Part shown: positions 21,101 to 32,824 of the stretch, piece by piece | Numbering within the stretch: position 1 is the stretch's first letter | How the letters are laid out: each line of letters opens with the position of its first letter | Assembly: GCA_021029095.1 (NCBI GenBank) | Contig: JAJOHG010000149.1 | Span: 1 to 61,930, forward strand | Direction: 5' to 3' | Source: Phellopilus nigrolimitatus | Lineage: Eukaryota; Basidiomycota; Agaricomycetes; Hymenochaetales; Hymenochaetaceae | Length of the DNA stretch: 61,930 nt | Notes under the pieces: generated by a model | What the model saw: only the letters and a program-made list of their open reading frames with translations | What the model was told of the DNA's origin: nothing | The model's database searches: none | Translations under genes and position numbers: made by a program

Positions 21101-23888
21101 GCCTCGGACACCTAAAAGCCCGCCACCGAAGCCCCCGAAGCCCGTTATACCAGGCGTTACTCAGGCTCCGACTTCGACTGCACCGGCTTCTCCGCCCCCA
21201 CCGCCGCCTCCACCACCTCCACCGCCGCTGCTCCCAGAAAGCACACCAGTGAAAAAAGATGCGAGTACAAGCTACACGCCTCCGAGTCCGCAGACTCCGT
21301 CTGCAAGCACGTCTGACTTGCCACTTCCGCCTCCTGCGGTACTCCCGCCGGAAGGCAAACCCACTATTCCTATTCCTTCGCGCCAGCTTTCGACTCCTGT
21401 TGTTTCTTCAGCGCCGCCCACGCCGCCGTCAAAAGGCCTGCCTGTCAGGAGGCATACCGCCCCGCCGCCGCCGCGCGCCCCGCCTCTTCTGCCAGCAGAT
21501 GCAGCGGACTCGGAGGCAGCGTTGCAGGTTCCCCGGCCTCCCCTACGGTCAATCCCTTCGCTACCTTCGCCGACGCAGGAAAGAATGGAGGATGAGTTTG
21601 AAGATGTTAGTGGGGAGGAAGCGCAGGAGGAATCGGAGGAAGAGCAGCCAGACGATCCCGATATGGGTGAGATCGAAGGGTCGTCCGACGACGATCTGTA
21701 CCAGAGCGCGGAAACTGGGAAAGATGAAGGTGCTCTCTCTATCTGAACCCTTTCGTTGATGATACTTATCCGTCTGTCAATACTGTCAATATCACTGCAG
21801 CAGACTCGATTGCGAAGCCTGACAACCCGCTCATTTCGAAATGGTCGCGAGACACGTCAGCCGCGGCGTCCCCAGCCAACTCGGTCAGTACACATGAGGA
21901 GGACCCCCGGTTCCCGCCCATGTCGGCGTTCCCCCCGCCTCCGAAACTTCCCGTAAAGCACCTCGCGAAGAATCCTGCGACAGCAAAGTCGCTGCTGCTT
22001 GAGCGCAGGCCGTTCGGCTCGATTGGCAGTTCGACGGCGTCGTTGCCCGAGCGGGGGGTCTTCGACGAGCCTGTTGGAGGTGCGTCATAAATCTATGGTA
22101 TCATCTGCTTCAGCTTGTATTAAAGTCCCTTCAAGACCCTGTAGACCCTTCATTCGTAAGCTCGAACGGTACAAAGGTGTCGCTGACGTCCGCCATAGAG
22201 AAGGCACTCGCGAAAAGCCCGCCGTTGGCGCGCACTCCGTCTTCAGCTTCGAGGACCGGCTCTCCACCTCCTGGCTCTGGCGCTAGTGAGGACCCCGAAG
22301 CGATCAAGCACCGGATGATTGCAGAAAAGTTGGCAAAGCTTGACGGCCTCGCGTTGCCCGCGCCAATGCCCTTCCCGTCTCCGTCTGAGGCGCCGTCGAC
22401 GTCTGAAGCGCCTGCCAAAGCTGAAGAGGCGGAGACGGAGGAGGCGCGTAAGGCGAGGATCTCGTCGAGATTGATTTCGATGGGTGGGGTAAGAACAAGC
22501 TTCCTGCCGATGCCTTCGTTCGGCTCGAAGATTGCCTTGCACGACTCCCTGGGTAAGGGAACGTATTTTATTTAGATACTTTTTAGTACTGACCGACGAA
22601 TTGACAATATGTTCACTAGATATTGAGGACGGACACAGTGCAGATGGGGAGGAAGACGCTAGTCCATTCGGCTATCCTTCACGATTCGGAAGACGGCCAT
22701 CCACCAGACGGCAACTGTCGAACTCTTCGCGCTTCGTCGAAGACCTACCGCCGCCGCCACCGTTCCTGAAGCGTGCACTCGCTCCGACGCGCTCGTCCAC
22801 GCTGCCGGCTTTCTCGACCATGGGGCAGTCCTTGTATAGCTCGGGCCGCACGATGTCGATGCGTACGATGGACCGGAAGGCGGTGGCGGCAGCGTTCAGG
22901 TCGATCACGCCCGATTTGAAGACGTCGAGCAGCGGCGAGTTCGTCATGGTCGAGGAACCGGAGGAGTTCGACATCCCCCGCGCGGAGTGGGACCTGCCGC
23001 GCATCCCGAACGCGTCGCTGGGGTTCCCGAGCACCGTCGACCTGTCCAAGCCAAACTGGGCGGAGCGCTCGCGGTCGTCCTCCCCGCCGCCGGTCAGCGC
23101 CCCCGCCATCGTGGAGACGGACTCGCTCGGCCGGCGCACGGCGTCGACGTCGCTGAGTGCGCCGTCCGGCTCGGGCTCGGGCACGCTGACCCGTGAGCCG
23201 TCCGGCACGTCGGGCATGGGGTCCTCGACCGCGCCGTCGACGCCGCTCTCCCCGAGCACGGACGCGCTGCAGCCGTCGAACGACGAGCTGCTCGACCTCT
23301 GGGGGCGCGTCGGGCTGCACGTCAGCGACGCCGCGGCGGTGCTCTTCGAGAAGTCGCGCCGCGTGCTCGTCGGCGACGGGACGTACACCGGGTTCGTGCT
23401 CGCGGTCGCGCGGCAGGTGCCCGCGGCGGCGCTGCCCAGCCGCGCGGCGCGCTACCCGTACGGGCACCTGGTGTACTTCCAGACGGCGGGCACGGTGCAC
23501 AAGCGCTTCGCGGAGATCATGCCCGGGGACGTGATTGTGCTGCAGAACGCGCTGTTCAAGGGCTTCAAGGGCCTGCACCAGAGCTACCAGGCGGAGCTGG
23601 GCACGAAGGGGACGCCGGTTGTGGGCATCATTGGCGAGTTCGATATAAGGAAGACGAAGGTGAGGGTGTACGAGGCGAATCAGCATGTTGGGTGTCAGGT
23701 CCGTGTTTTCGCCTTGCTGGCGCGACGTGATATTAATTACTCTTCTATAGACGGTGGAATATGTTAGTTATCGCTTTGAAGATCTCAAGAGCGGCACGGT
23801 TAAGGTGCGTTACGCTACGCTATCTTCTTTCGGGGAGGAAATTCATATAACATTGTTCCCGCAGATTTTCAGAGTGGCAGAGGCTTGA
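18138..23888 (+). CDS. BBC1: BBC1/MTI1-like cortical actin-patch protein
   Basis: The likely homologue of yeast Bbc1/Mti1, which restrains Arp2/3 activation by WASP and type I myosin at endocytic actin patches. Exons are 18138-18882, 18939-19040, 19096-19803, 19927-21729, 21804-22079, 22136-22552, 22620-23698, 23751-23804 and 23865-23888. They give 1735 codons plus stop, all in phase. There is no N-terminal SH3 domain: it starts with SLRDRIAAFEKK. A short Arg-rich motif of the type RIAxRMAxLGG recurs about six times (near residues 15, 96, 195, 430, 1270 and 1316). Acidic stretches and long polyproline tracts fill residues 520-1120. The last 165 residues (LLDLWGRVGLHVSDAA... to the end) form the globular C-terminal domain shared by BBC1 and AIM3, with a papain-like fold but no obvious catalytic set. 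Confidence 0.88.
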
Positions 23889-24188
23889 TTTTTGTTTTTT
23901 ATATACACGCTTTCTTGCTTGTTTTTCTATTACTCTAAGGATAACACTTGGCTCACCTTGTACACTTTCGTATCACACCCTTTCTTGCTCATCTCAGCGT
24001 CGATCTGCCAGCCTGCTCGCATAAGTCGAATGTAATTTATACAGATCGAATGGATAGTTGAATGATTAGAGACCGTCTGCCATACATATTCAATACATAT
24101 CACTAGAGTGAAGAAAAGAGATTAAGTGCGCATGCGCCCTTCCCTCGCCGAAGGTGGAAGAGCGCTTCAAGAAAGAATCGTTGTTGAA

Positions 24189-24869
24189 CTACTTCACCAG
24201 AGGTCTGATTCCCATGCCGTTGTCTTTTAGGCTGCCCGTGTAGCTCTTAACTTCTTTCTCGTACGCAGCTGGAAGGCCAAAATCGTAATCAGTAAAAGTT
24301 CAAGACAGGACGGCAGCTACGGGGCTCACTCAGGGCCTTTTCCGTGTTGATCTTGGGTTTCTTTGCTGGAGCGTCATCTGAAGATTCTGCAGACGGTTCA
24401 GATGAAGGCGCTCGCCGTTTTCCTCTGTTTTTCTGAAAAGACAAGTCAAATAGGAGCAATCTTCACATGTGATGCGTACTCACGAATCGGTTCTCAAACT
24501 GGCGTTTACTGCCATTCAAATGAGCCAAAGTTAATTAAAAATTTCGCTAGCCTTAGGAAGAGAGATCACTGCGTTACGTTTCGAGCTCCTGTTCGCGTTT
24601 CTTCTTGTCTTCGTCCTCCTGTAGGCATGATGGGAATCTCGGAGATGAGAACGTGCGCCAGAGATCACAGATAGCTCGAGATACGATACCATTTTGGTTC
24701 GCTTGAACCGTTCGAGAAACGAGCCGTCATCAGAGAAGACGTTGGCGGGCTTGGGCTTGTGCGAGCTTGAGGTCTTCGAGCTGGACGGCGTCGGCATCGC
24801 AGAAGGGCGCATGGCAGGCGTCGAGCGGCCTGAGGTCGCTATGACTTGAGGGGCTGGCGTTGTAGACAT
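24189..24869 (-). CDS. small conserved-looking protein of unknown function
   Basis: Five exons give about 142 residues, starting at 24869 (MSTTPAPQVI) and ending LVK-stop at 24189. The first 45 residues are Ser/Thr/Pro-rich and probably disordered. The middle is a charged helix (FLERFKRTK, EDEDKKKREQELETKRQF), likely coiled coil. A basic patch NRGKRR, then AKKPKI (a possible nuclear localisation signal), is followed by a C-terminal block TAYEKEVKSYTGSLKDNGMG. Clean GTAACG, GTGAGT and GTGAGC donors and in-phase junctions make this a real gene. I do not recognise the family. A nuclear scaffold or accessory role is only a guess from charge and the basic motif. Confidence 0.7.
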
Positions 24870-25001
24870 CGTGCCGGAACAGCGAGTGTAGCAGCAGTAT
24901 GGTGATGAAAAAGGAAGCAAGGCCGATACCGGTGTCCCCGATCCGGATGTATTTCTCACGCCTTCGGAGTTTAAATCACGTCTCTAAATAGCTTACATGC
25001 A

Positions 25002-25014
25002 CGTCGCGTCGCGC
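25002..25014. promoter_or_regulatory. CGTCGCGTCGCGC motif upstream of F-box copy 3
   Basis: Located about 245 bp before the ATG of copy 3. Same core as at 2767, 42801 and 45418. Possible family-specific binding site (inference). Confidence 0.35.
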
Positions 25015-25257
25015 CCATCTTTACGACCTCCATCTGCTCTCCCTCCTGAAATGCCCAATGTCTGATTGCTTCCAGCTCTCATTCAAATAACGAGAAATAT
25101 CCTGCCCAGAAATCCGGCAGTGAACCGATTGTATTCTGATCGCTCAATACGCCGTGCCACTCAAGTCGAGCCTCCTGCATTCGGACGTATAAGAAAGTGT
25201 TCAGCAGGCTAGCCTGGAAAGCCCGACCTTCAACTCGCTTCCATAAGTTACGGAAGC

Positions 25258-27865
25258 ATGTCAGATAAGCAGCCGCCTCACAAGAAGGCGAAGCATGATG
25301 TTGTTGCACATGCAGAAGGATCTGGTAAAGTCTCTATCCTGTCTGTAGTATGTCTTACTTGCGTTCGCTAATGCGTACGAATTAGAAACAGAAAACAAAC
25401 TCAGCAGACTGCAAAGAATAATCACTGGCGAGAGGTCTAAAGCGATGAAGATAAAGCGTACTGGTCAAAGTGTGAAGAAGAAGACAGAAAGGCAAAGCAG
25501 GGTTCGAATTTCGGGCAAGCTGGCGCTCATGCTTCAGATGCCATTTGATGTTTTCTGCGAAGTAAGCTGCACACTTTCTCATGGACGCACGGCCCGCAAA
25601 CACTTTGCGTCTCAGATTGCAGGTCACTTGTCGCCATTGGATTTACTTCACCTTGCACGATCGACCCGACCTTTGCGCGATATGCTCATGTCGAAAAGCG
25701 CAAGACAGATATGGTGCACATCGCTAAGTGCACTGGATATCCCAGAGTGCCCGAGTGATATCAATGAACCGCAGCTTGCCAGCCTCATCTTCGAAAACTT
25801 CTGTCAAGTAAGGATATCGTTTCTAGGATCGGTTCTACGTGTTTGATTGCGGACAACAGGGGTGTGGAGCACCGCGTGTTAACAAGGTAGACTATGGCTT
25901 GAGGGTGCGTCTCTGCGCAGGCTGCTTCACTCTCAAGTTAGTGGCATCGGCTGTTATATTCCACTGTGTGTATTACTGATGTGTTCTGAGAAGTGTTGTT
26001 CGTGGGACGAAATTGGTCGAAGAAGTCGATAGTACGTTTTGCAAAGATTATAACATTTATCGGCTTTGTTACTTCAACGGTGGTGTGTATGAACATTCAA
26101 GTTCTGAATATACTGAGTCAACGACTTTGCTTGGGCAGGATACATAATCGTTCAATATCCTCTGTGTCTGCCAGACAGCACTTTCGCGAAGCAGAGATTT
26201 TTTAGGCCTGACTTCTCAGATACTCTTCGCCAGTACTTGTCATATGACCCGGGCTCTGACGGTCAGAAGAGCTTTATAGAAAAACGAAAACAGTTGGTAG
26301 AGGAGATATGCATGGTTTGTCCTTCTCGTATAACATTTCTGTATAGTTCATTCATATGTATATGTTCTTTTCAGCACGGGTTGGCTATTGAAAAATGGCT
26401 CATGCAGAATGCCGATAAGAAACACAAGGATGAGGCGTCAAAGACGCGATCGAGGCGAGACAGGTTCGTGCTGTGCTTGATGATGAGTCCGGCCGGATCT
26501 TGATATCGTATGTTGCAAAGCATTTTTACGAGGCTTAGAGGAATGGGATATACGGACACGGACCTTAACAGTGATATCGATAATCGCGAATGGAAGTGGA
26601 TCAGTTTGGTCTACCAGCCTCGTGAGTTGAGTGAAAGAAGTGCGTCTAACAATCCTATGCACCGTCCTCCGATTGACTTCTCCTAATCAGTCTGGAAATC
26701 AATACAACCGCAACTCGAAACGACGATTCGCTTGAGAAGAGAAAAGAGGGCGCAGCTCGCTCTGGAGAGGCGGTACAAAGAACGAGAGGCGGAATTGGCA
26801 CCTTTCTACAAGAATATATGCGACGATTGGGAAATACGCGTCGGCAGGTTTTCGGCACTGACCTTCAATGAGTTTATCCTACTTCCGGGGGTTAGAGAAT
26901 TGATTGAGAAAGATGAGGGAACTGTCTCTATCACCAAGAACCAGTGGGATAAAATCGAACAGATGGTATATGACGCGATCCGCCAACAGGAGTGTCGTAT
27001 TGAAAAGGACTGCACTGCTTTCATTGTTTCTGCTTGGGAAGAGGCTGGCCTCAAGTCTCTAATTGAACGCTCATCCGGCGCGACGGACAAAATCATTTAC
27101 CATGCGTCTGCATTTTTATCCTCCGTTCCAAGGTTTGGTCGTGCCCTGGTGACGTACAAGGAACTTGTCGCTGCACGAGCGATACCTGGCAGTACCAGAA
27201 CTTGGCCATCTCATCTGCCGCCAAATGCCAGAGTCCCAAAATTCGCAAACGCATTGATCCGCTCTTTGGGTATGCATGAGATGACCACAATGGATGAGAT
27301 GGAAGAAATTGGCGCTGTCTTTGTCTGCAAGTGCTGCGACCCAATATTTCACAGGAAAATGACGTGGAAAGATCTGGTGTGTGTCTATGTCTTTGTTCGT
27401 GATTCATTCTATTTATATTATTCAAGGTCATTCATTTCTGCATCGAGGAAGATTGGCTTTCGAATGCGAAGCACTGCTTGTGAGTCACAGCTATTAAGCC
27501 TTTGACGCTTCGAATGACAGAAAGTTCAGCGATTTTATTAGGTCCAAGAAACCGGAATGCCATGTCGTGTTGATCGATGACCACGATATCGCAGACCGAG
27601 AGGATCTAGCAGAGATCGTTCATGAAGACCTGCCGGAGTCACCATCTCATGAAGAAGCTTCATACATCTGTGCTTTATGCAAGAGCATCAGCATTTGGAA
27701 GTATTTTGACCTTAGAACGCACGCTGAGGCGCATGTACGAGCGAGGTAAGCAATGTGTCTCCATTTACTTTAAAATTAACTGTTCGACGCTGACTATTCG
27801 CAAACATGATATTTAGACACGGCAAGACGATCGTGGAGCAGGCTGATATCAAGATCCTCGATTGA
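25258..27865 (+). CDS. F-box/zinc-finger protein, copy 3 (intact)
   Basis: A predicted substrate-recognition subunit of an SCF ubiquitin ligase, roughly 650 residues over about twelve exons, with no internal stop. Exon 1 (25258-25324) encodes a basic leader MSDKQPPHKKAKH. The F-box spans LALMLQMPFDVFCE (end of exon 2, 25561) and HLSPLDLLHLARSTRPLRDML (exon 3, 25616-25807). A four-Cys motif CQGC-x16-CAGC crosses the next intron. Later blocks are FSDTLRQYLSYDPGSD, LRGMGYTDTDL, WISLVYQPRELSER, a long exon near 26692-27377 ending in CKCCDPIFHRKMTWKDL, and a C-terminal C2H2-like finger (CALC...HAEAH) with RARHGKT. The target is unknown. SKP1 binding is inferred from the F-box. Closest relatives in the window are the two decayed copies. 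Confidence 0.82.
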
Positions 27866-28447
27866 AGGACATTTTTCGACTGCTTTCTCATCCGCATACA
27901 TGTATGCCGCTAACGAGGCCCGTATATGGAAAGACTTTAAGAACTTGACACGCTGTATACTTAATTGTGTTCGCGCTGCTTGAAGCAGTTTCGTTCACGT
28001 AAAATAACAAGCTAGTAATTCTGACCCGAGTCTGACATTTCGTTATGCCGGTTACACTGCGACACGAATGCAGTAAAATAATCTAACCTCATAACAAAAC
28101 CTCTTCGTAGTCTTCTCGGCTGAACGCTGCGATGATTAAAAAAAATTAAATCAAGTACTCCTTTGCAGGGTATGTGAGTGGACGGTTTCACAGGCGTGGA
28201 TGCTATGGTAGAATGTGGATAAATTAGTTGGTATTTATTTATGTCATCGTCGAGAAAACCCATGAAACTGAAGGAACAAATAACGTGTCTGAAACTCGTA
28301 GCAAAGCAAAGCAACAACGAAATCTGGAGGAATGCTGTCTAACAAAATTACAAGCATGCGTTGAGTGGTGCAAATCCGCCCACATGATGGACTGTGTTCA
28401 AAGTAAATAATTGACAATTAGCATTTGCATGGGTAGTCGTGAGTCCT
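27866..28447. other. intergenic, nothing recognised
   Basis: Tail-to-tail region between F-box copy 3 and heme oxygenase. Short frames without recognisable motifs. Presumably both 3' untranslated regions. Confidence 0.5.
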
Positions 28448-29583
28448 TCAGCCCATGACGGCCTGAACTAACTCATCGAACCAATGCTGTGCGGCCTCGA
28501 GCTTGACGAAGCCCCGCGCACCCGTAAAGCCGCCGATGACGAGAGCGAAATGCGCAATCCCCACGGCAAGGACGACGCCGAGTACGGAGGACAGCGAGTA
28601 CACTTTCTCTTCTGGCTCTGGCGCGCTAGCGACAAGAATAGGCTTGGAGACGAGCGCGGTGGGCGAAGGAGGGGGGCTTGGGTTTCCGAGCGGAGCCACA
28701 GCTGCGCTTCGAGAAGATGCGACTGCGGGTTCCTGCAGAACCTCGAAGATGCCTTCGTTGAGCTCGAAGACTTTCACCGCTTCTTCCGCAATAGCCTCTG
28801 CGAGAAATGAATAGAAAAAAATCAACATTGTCTAATAATAGGATGCGGTATTTGAAATCCCGTTTCGCACACTCACGCTTTCGGGACGCGTCATCACCTG
28901 CGCCTTGATTCATCATATCGCGGAACCACACCTTGATCTTGCGCATGTCGCCCATATTGGCAGGCTCGTCCTTTCCGAGCTGCCTGAAGTCGTAGAACTG
29001 CGTTCCACGCCCATCATCGCGCTCGATCCCGTACGCCTTCGCTATACGCCGCCGAATGACCTGGCCGCCACTCAGGTCGCCGAGGTAACGCACGTACGCA
29101 TGCGCGAGCAGCGGCGACGGGTCCTCTGCTTCATTCGCCAAATGTTGGATCCGCGAGACGTACGCGGTAAAGGGTGCCGGTGGATTGCTCTGCAGGTACT
29201 TGTGGGTGGGGTGGTCTTCCCAGGATGACTCAGGTACGCCAAGGAGGAATGAGATATCTGAGGAAAGACTAGGGGCGCGGGCAAGAAGGGTCGGGTTGTA
29301 CGTAGACGCGAGAGTAGGATGCGCGCTGTGCTTCTCGAGAGCCACTTCGAGGTTGCTGCGCGCAAGATGTCAGTGCACGAAGTAGGCGACATAAAGGCGG
29401 CGCCACTCACTTGTAGACATGAAAAAGCATCATCAAAAAGCGGATGTATTCATCCTTGTCGAGCTCGCCACGCGTTAGCCATCCTGCTCCTTGGCTCTGC
29501 TCGGCACGCTCGTGGGGGACGGAGGTCGCGACCTTCAGCACCGAAGCGAGCGGCTGTGTAAAGTCGATCTGCGCGTTGGCCAT
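28448..29583 (-). CDS. HMX1: heme oxygenase, ER-anchored
   Basis: It opens the heme ring to biliverdin, CO and ferrous iron, so it serves iron recycling and stress responses. Three exons encode about 330 residues: start 29583, first donor near 29415, second donor near 28876, last exon to 28448. The proximal heme ligand is expected at His24 in ATSVPHERAEQ. The distal-helix glycine signature appears as YLGDLSGGQVIRRR. Family blocks KVWFRDMMNQ and EAVKVFELNEGIFE follow. After a Pro/Ser-rich linker comes one hydrophobic C-terminal helix (VLGVVLAVGIAHFALVIGG), as in tail-anchored ER heme oxygenases. The segment after it, about 25 residues with ARGFVKLEAAQHWFDELV, is long for a tail anchor. Confidence 0.94.
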
Positions 29584-30192
29584 GCCTAAACGTGACTTGG
29601 TTATGTATGTTTAAGAACTGAGAGCGAAGAAACGACGATGAGTGTCCAAATGGTGGTGGCGGTAAGAGGAAGAGTAGGAACACTAAGGCAACCGCTTGTG
29701 GCGGCACAGGCCTTCTTTGCGTGAGCTGACGCGGTTTGTATCTTACGGAATGTTATCTGATAATATTTAATTTTATCTTTCAGATTAGATAACGATTAGA
29801 TCGCTTATTCAAATTATTGCTCATCTCTTCATTCTTTTTGGTTTGTGATCTGCCTGAGCTCATCCTATCAGAGAATACTTAGTCGATAGCGGTTGTGCGC
29901 TGTGCAAGAACTAAGGTCAATATTTCTTGTCGATTCCTTGTTCCTGGACGGGCAACTCATCCAATATGACTAGCGCTTATCACTTTTGTAAGATAGAAAC
30001 GGCTTTCAGGAACAAGGCACGACGATGAAGGCAACTGCAATTGGATGAATTCTCATACTGGTGAAGGTGCTGCAAAGGGACCACCTGAACCAATTATTTT
30101 TTTAAATTCATTCGCAGATAGATACAGCAACACCTAAGCCAGGTATAAATTTATGGAGCGAATGCGATAGAATTGAGGGATCAAAGGAAGGC
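29584..30192. other. HMX1 upstream region, AT-rich
   Basis: Head-side flank of heme oxygenase. It contains an imperfect dyad GTTATCT...AGATAAC with about 28 bp between the arms (29752-29793). GATAA-type sequences are known targets of fungal GATA factors, including iron regulators, so this is a candidate site for an iron-related gene. That link is inference from motif and neighbour only. No coding signal. Confidence 0.4.
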
Positions 30193-30431
30193 CAGTTGTG
30201 TAGAGGATGTTTTCAGCATGCATCTCGCCACCGAGTGGGTGACAAATATACTCACGATCCTAACCTGCTTTTGCTGGAGTGCCGAATGTTCAGATCAGGC
30301 TCTATGTGATCGCCGAACGTCCAGATCAAGAAAATGAACGCATGCGGAAGCACGGATCATTTCCCGTCATCCTTTTCGATGGCGCGGTGGCGCAAAGGTT
30401 TTCGTGATTCCGCGTCGCTATGAAAACAGCT
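30193..30431 (+). mobile_element. MITE-like element family 1, copy b
   Basis: Matches, in the opposite orientation, the element at 36030-36359 through almost its whole length. Shared strings include GACAAATATACTC, GCTTTTGC.GGAGTGCCGA, and the terminal ATTCCGCGT..CTATGAAAACAGC. One terminal repeat is well kept at the right end. The left end is degraded (GTTTTCAGCATGC) and about 90 bp shorter overall. No coding capacity, so it would rely on an enzyme supplied elsewhere. Confidence 0.7.
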
Positions 30432-30450
30432 CAGACCAATTACATGTACG

Positions 30451-30688
30451 GAAAAGTCTTTCCCCCCCCCCACCTAAAAAAGGAAGGCAGTTCCCATCCG
30501 CCTTGTCGACACAAAGACGGTATCAAATATTGTTTGACTGCGCATGATCTTTGCTTTAAATGCGTATTGTAAACATACAATACGTACTTGCTAACTCTTT
30601 TTTGAATGTGTTGAGCTGGCAGCACACCATAGGCAACGACCTTTGCTACGCAGGCGGGAACCGCCTTCCTTTTCCAGGGGGACTTTTC
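30451..30688. mobile_element. MITE-like element family 2
   Basis: A 238 bp stretch bounded by imperfect terminal inverted repeats. The left arm reads GAAAAGTC, then a C-run, then AAAGGAAGGCAGTTCCC. The complement of the right arm reads GAAAAGTCCCCCTGG, then AAAGGAAGGCGGTTCCC. The centre holds a near-palindrome GTATTGTAAACATACAATAC (about 30567-30586). No convincing target-site duplication is seen. Only one copy occurs in this window. Confidence 0.55.
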
Positions 30689-31334
30689 TGATTCGCCAAA
30701 ACAAATGCGTCTTCCATTGCTCCTTACGCCAAGCCTTCCTGTTGCTCAGGTCGTTTCCGGAAGTAAAATATTAACTTTCTACTTTTCGCGGCTTGATTCC
30801 GTCTGACCAGTGTTTCCAACCGGAAGCAACTAAATCAAGGTGAAAGTTGGGCATGAGCAAAGGACCATGGCCGTAGTGGCTCAATTCGTCACTCCAAGCT
30901 GCACATTTGTCGCTGATAGCTAATCGGTGCTCCTGCCAAACCGGTGATAGGTTTCCACACTAACTGGGTTACATAATCTCTTTATGTGCGTGGGAAAACG
31001 GCTAGAACCAGATCTCCAAACTTCGACACCACTTTTCTTTCTTCCGGTACCCTTGCGCAGACGAAAAATGTTCCAAATCTCTCGGGTAGTGATGATGAGG
31101 GCGACTGCGGATTGCGGTTGTCGTCATCCGAGAAACAAGCGAAAGCACGTCCCAACTGTTCTTCTAGCGAGAAAACAAAACAAAACAGACAATTTGATTG
31201 TACTAGCTTACCCATAAAACCTGAGACATTGCTCTTCCTTCGTGCAAATTGACCTTCCGACTCGACGCTTCGCCGTCGCTGCTGCCGACGTCGTCCTGGA
31301 GGCTATTTCTCCCTCGTTCATAGCAGCTTGAAGG
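30689..31334. other. intergenic, KTR upstream region
   Basis: No gene supported. Overlapping short frames on both strands at 30982-31252 are low-complexity shadows of each other. The 5' leader of the mannosyltransferase lies at the right end. Confidence 0.5.
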
Positions 31335-32824
31335 ATGTCGAAGCCGAACGTGCGTTTCGACTATGAGAGCCTCTCGCGGATTCGGATGCCGGCAGGCAGG
31401 CCCTTGCGCCTTCTCATTGCTGTCGCTGGTCTCATTTGCGTGGTACGCCAGCCTTCTGAATTGTGACACGACAAGCAGTACAGTTTTAAAACCACGGTTT
31501 TTCTAGGGCGCCCTTTTCATGTCTCCCCGGGCGCGCGAATATGTACCGTACGGACAACACCGCGTGGATGAATATATTAGTCCAGAGGCTTCCCCCATGC
31601 CCGCGCATCCAAACACTCCTGTAAATGTCACCGCCTCCGCGCCTGCGGCCGACCCGTACACTCACCGCGCGAACGCGACGCTCCTCATGCTCGCGCGCAA
31701 CGAGGAGCTCGATTACGTTGACGCGAGCATGCGCGCGCTCGAGCAGGCGTTCAACTACAAGCGCAAGTACCCGTGGATCTTCCTCAACGAGGTCCCGTTC
31801 ACGCTGGAGTTCAAGCAGCGCGTACGCACGCTCACGAACGCCGAGGTGCACTTCGGGCTCATCCCGAGAGACCACTGGTACCCGCCCGCCTCGATCGATG
31901 ACGAGCGCTACGACCGCGATCGCAAGGCCATGGCGGCGATCCCCGACATCCCTTACGCGGACAGCAAATCGTACAGGAACATGTGCCGCTTCAATTCAGG
32001 CTTCTTCTACCGCCACGAGCTCCTTGACCAATACAGATGGTACTGGAGGGTGGAGCCCAACGTCAACTTCCCGTGCGACATCCCGTACGACCCCTTTGCG
32101 TATATGATCCAGAACAACAAGCGCTATTCCTTCACAATCACTCTTTCCGAGTTTATGGAGACGATTCCGACGCTTTGGGACCATGCCAAGAGTGAGCAGC
32201 CTGTTCATTCCACACGTTGCGGACTTGCTGTCTAATTTTCTTTCTTTTTTCAATCACGTAGGCTTCATGTCGAAGAACCCAGAGTACATCGCGAAAAACA
32301 ACGCGCTTCCCTTCATCACCGACGATGGGGGCAAGACGTTCAACGGTTGTCACAGTGAGCCTCTCTTCCCCCGCTTTTCGAACCCCTCGTTTAACAGCCT
32401 CCGCCAGTCTGGTCGAACTTCGAGATCGCCGACCTGGACTTCTTCCGCTCGGATGCCTACCAGGCCTTCTTCAAGTCTCTCGATGCGACGGGCAATTTCT
32501 ACTACGAGCGCTGGGGCGACGCGCCCGTGCACAGCATCGCCGCCGCGCTGTTCCTCCCGCGCGACCAGCTCCACTACTTCCGCGATATCGGCTACACCCA
32601 CAAGCCATTCTCCAACTGCCCAGACAGCCCGATGAACCAGCAGCGCAGGTGCGGATGCAACCCGCCCGAGGGCTTCCAGATCGTCGGTGCGTGCTGCTAG
32701 TGTCTTTCCCTTTTCTTTCTTTCTGTGTCTGACAGTTTCCTTGCTTTGCGTATATGCAGAGCCGAAAGGCAGTCTATGCCTGAAGAGATTCGAGGCGCTC
32801 TTCCCGGATAAACTAGTTGGCTGA
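31335..32824 (+). CDS. alpha-1,2-mannosyltransferase, GT15 (KRE2/KTR/MNT1 family)
   Basis: A Golgi enzyme that adds alpha-1,2-mannose from GDP-mannose to O- and N-linked glycans of secreted and wall proteins. Exons are 31335-31442, 31507-32191, 32262-32354, 32408-32686 and 32760-32824 (409 codons plus stop, in phase). It is a type II membrane protein: a short cytosolic N-terminus, then a hydrophobic signal anchor (LRLLIAVAGLICVGALF) that spans intron 1, then a stem with N-glycosylation sequons. The catalytic domain has family signatures WIFLNEVPF, CRFNSGFFY, YWRVEPNV (containing the conserved Glu) with CDIPYDPF, HIWSNFEIADLDFF and FYYERWGDAPVHS. Length is normal for the family. Which KTR paralogue it is cannot be told. 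Confidence 0.95.

Noticed and set aside
22745..23686. 313-codon minus-strand open frame
   Set aside because: Arg-rich shadow of the GC-rich BBC1 C-terminal exon, whose plus-strand frame encodes a recognisable domain.
28503..28814. Two plus-strand frames over the HMX1 last exon
   Set aside because: Shadows of the heme oxygenase tail, whose minus frame continues the family sequence in phase.
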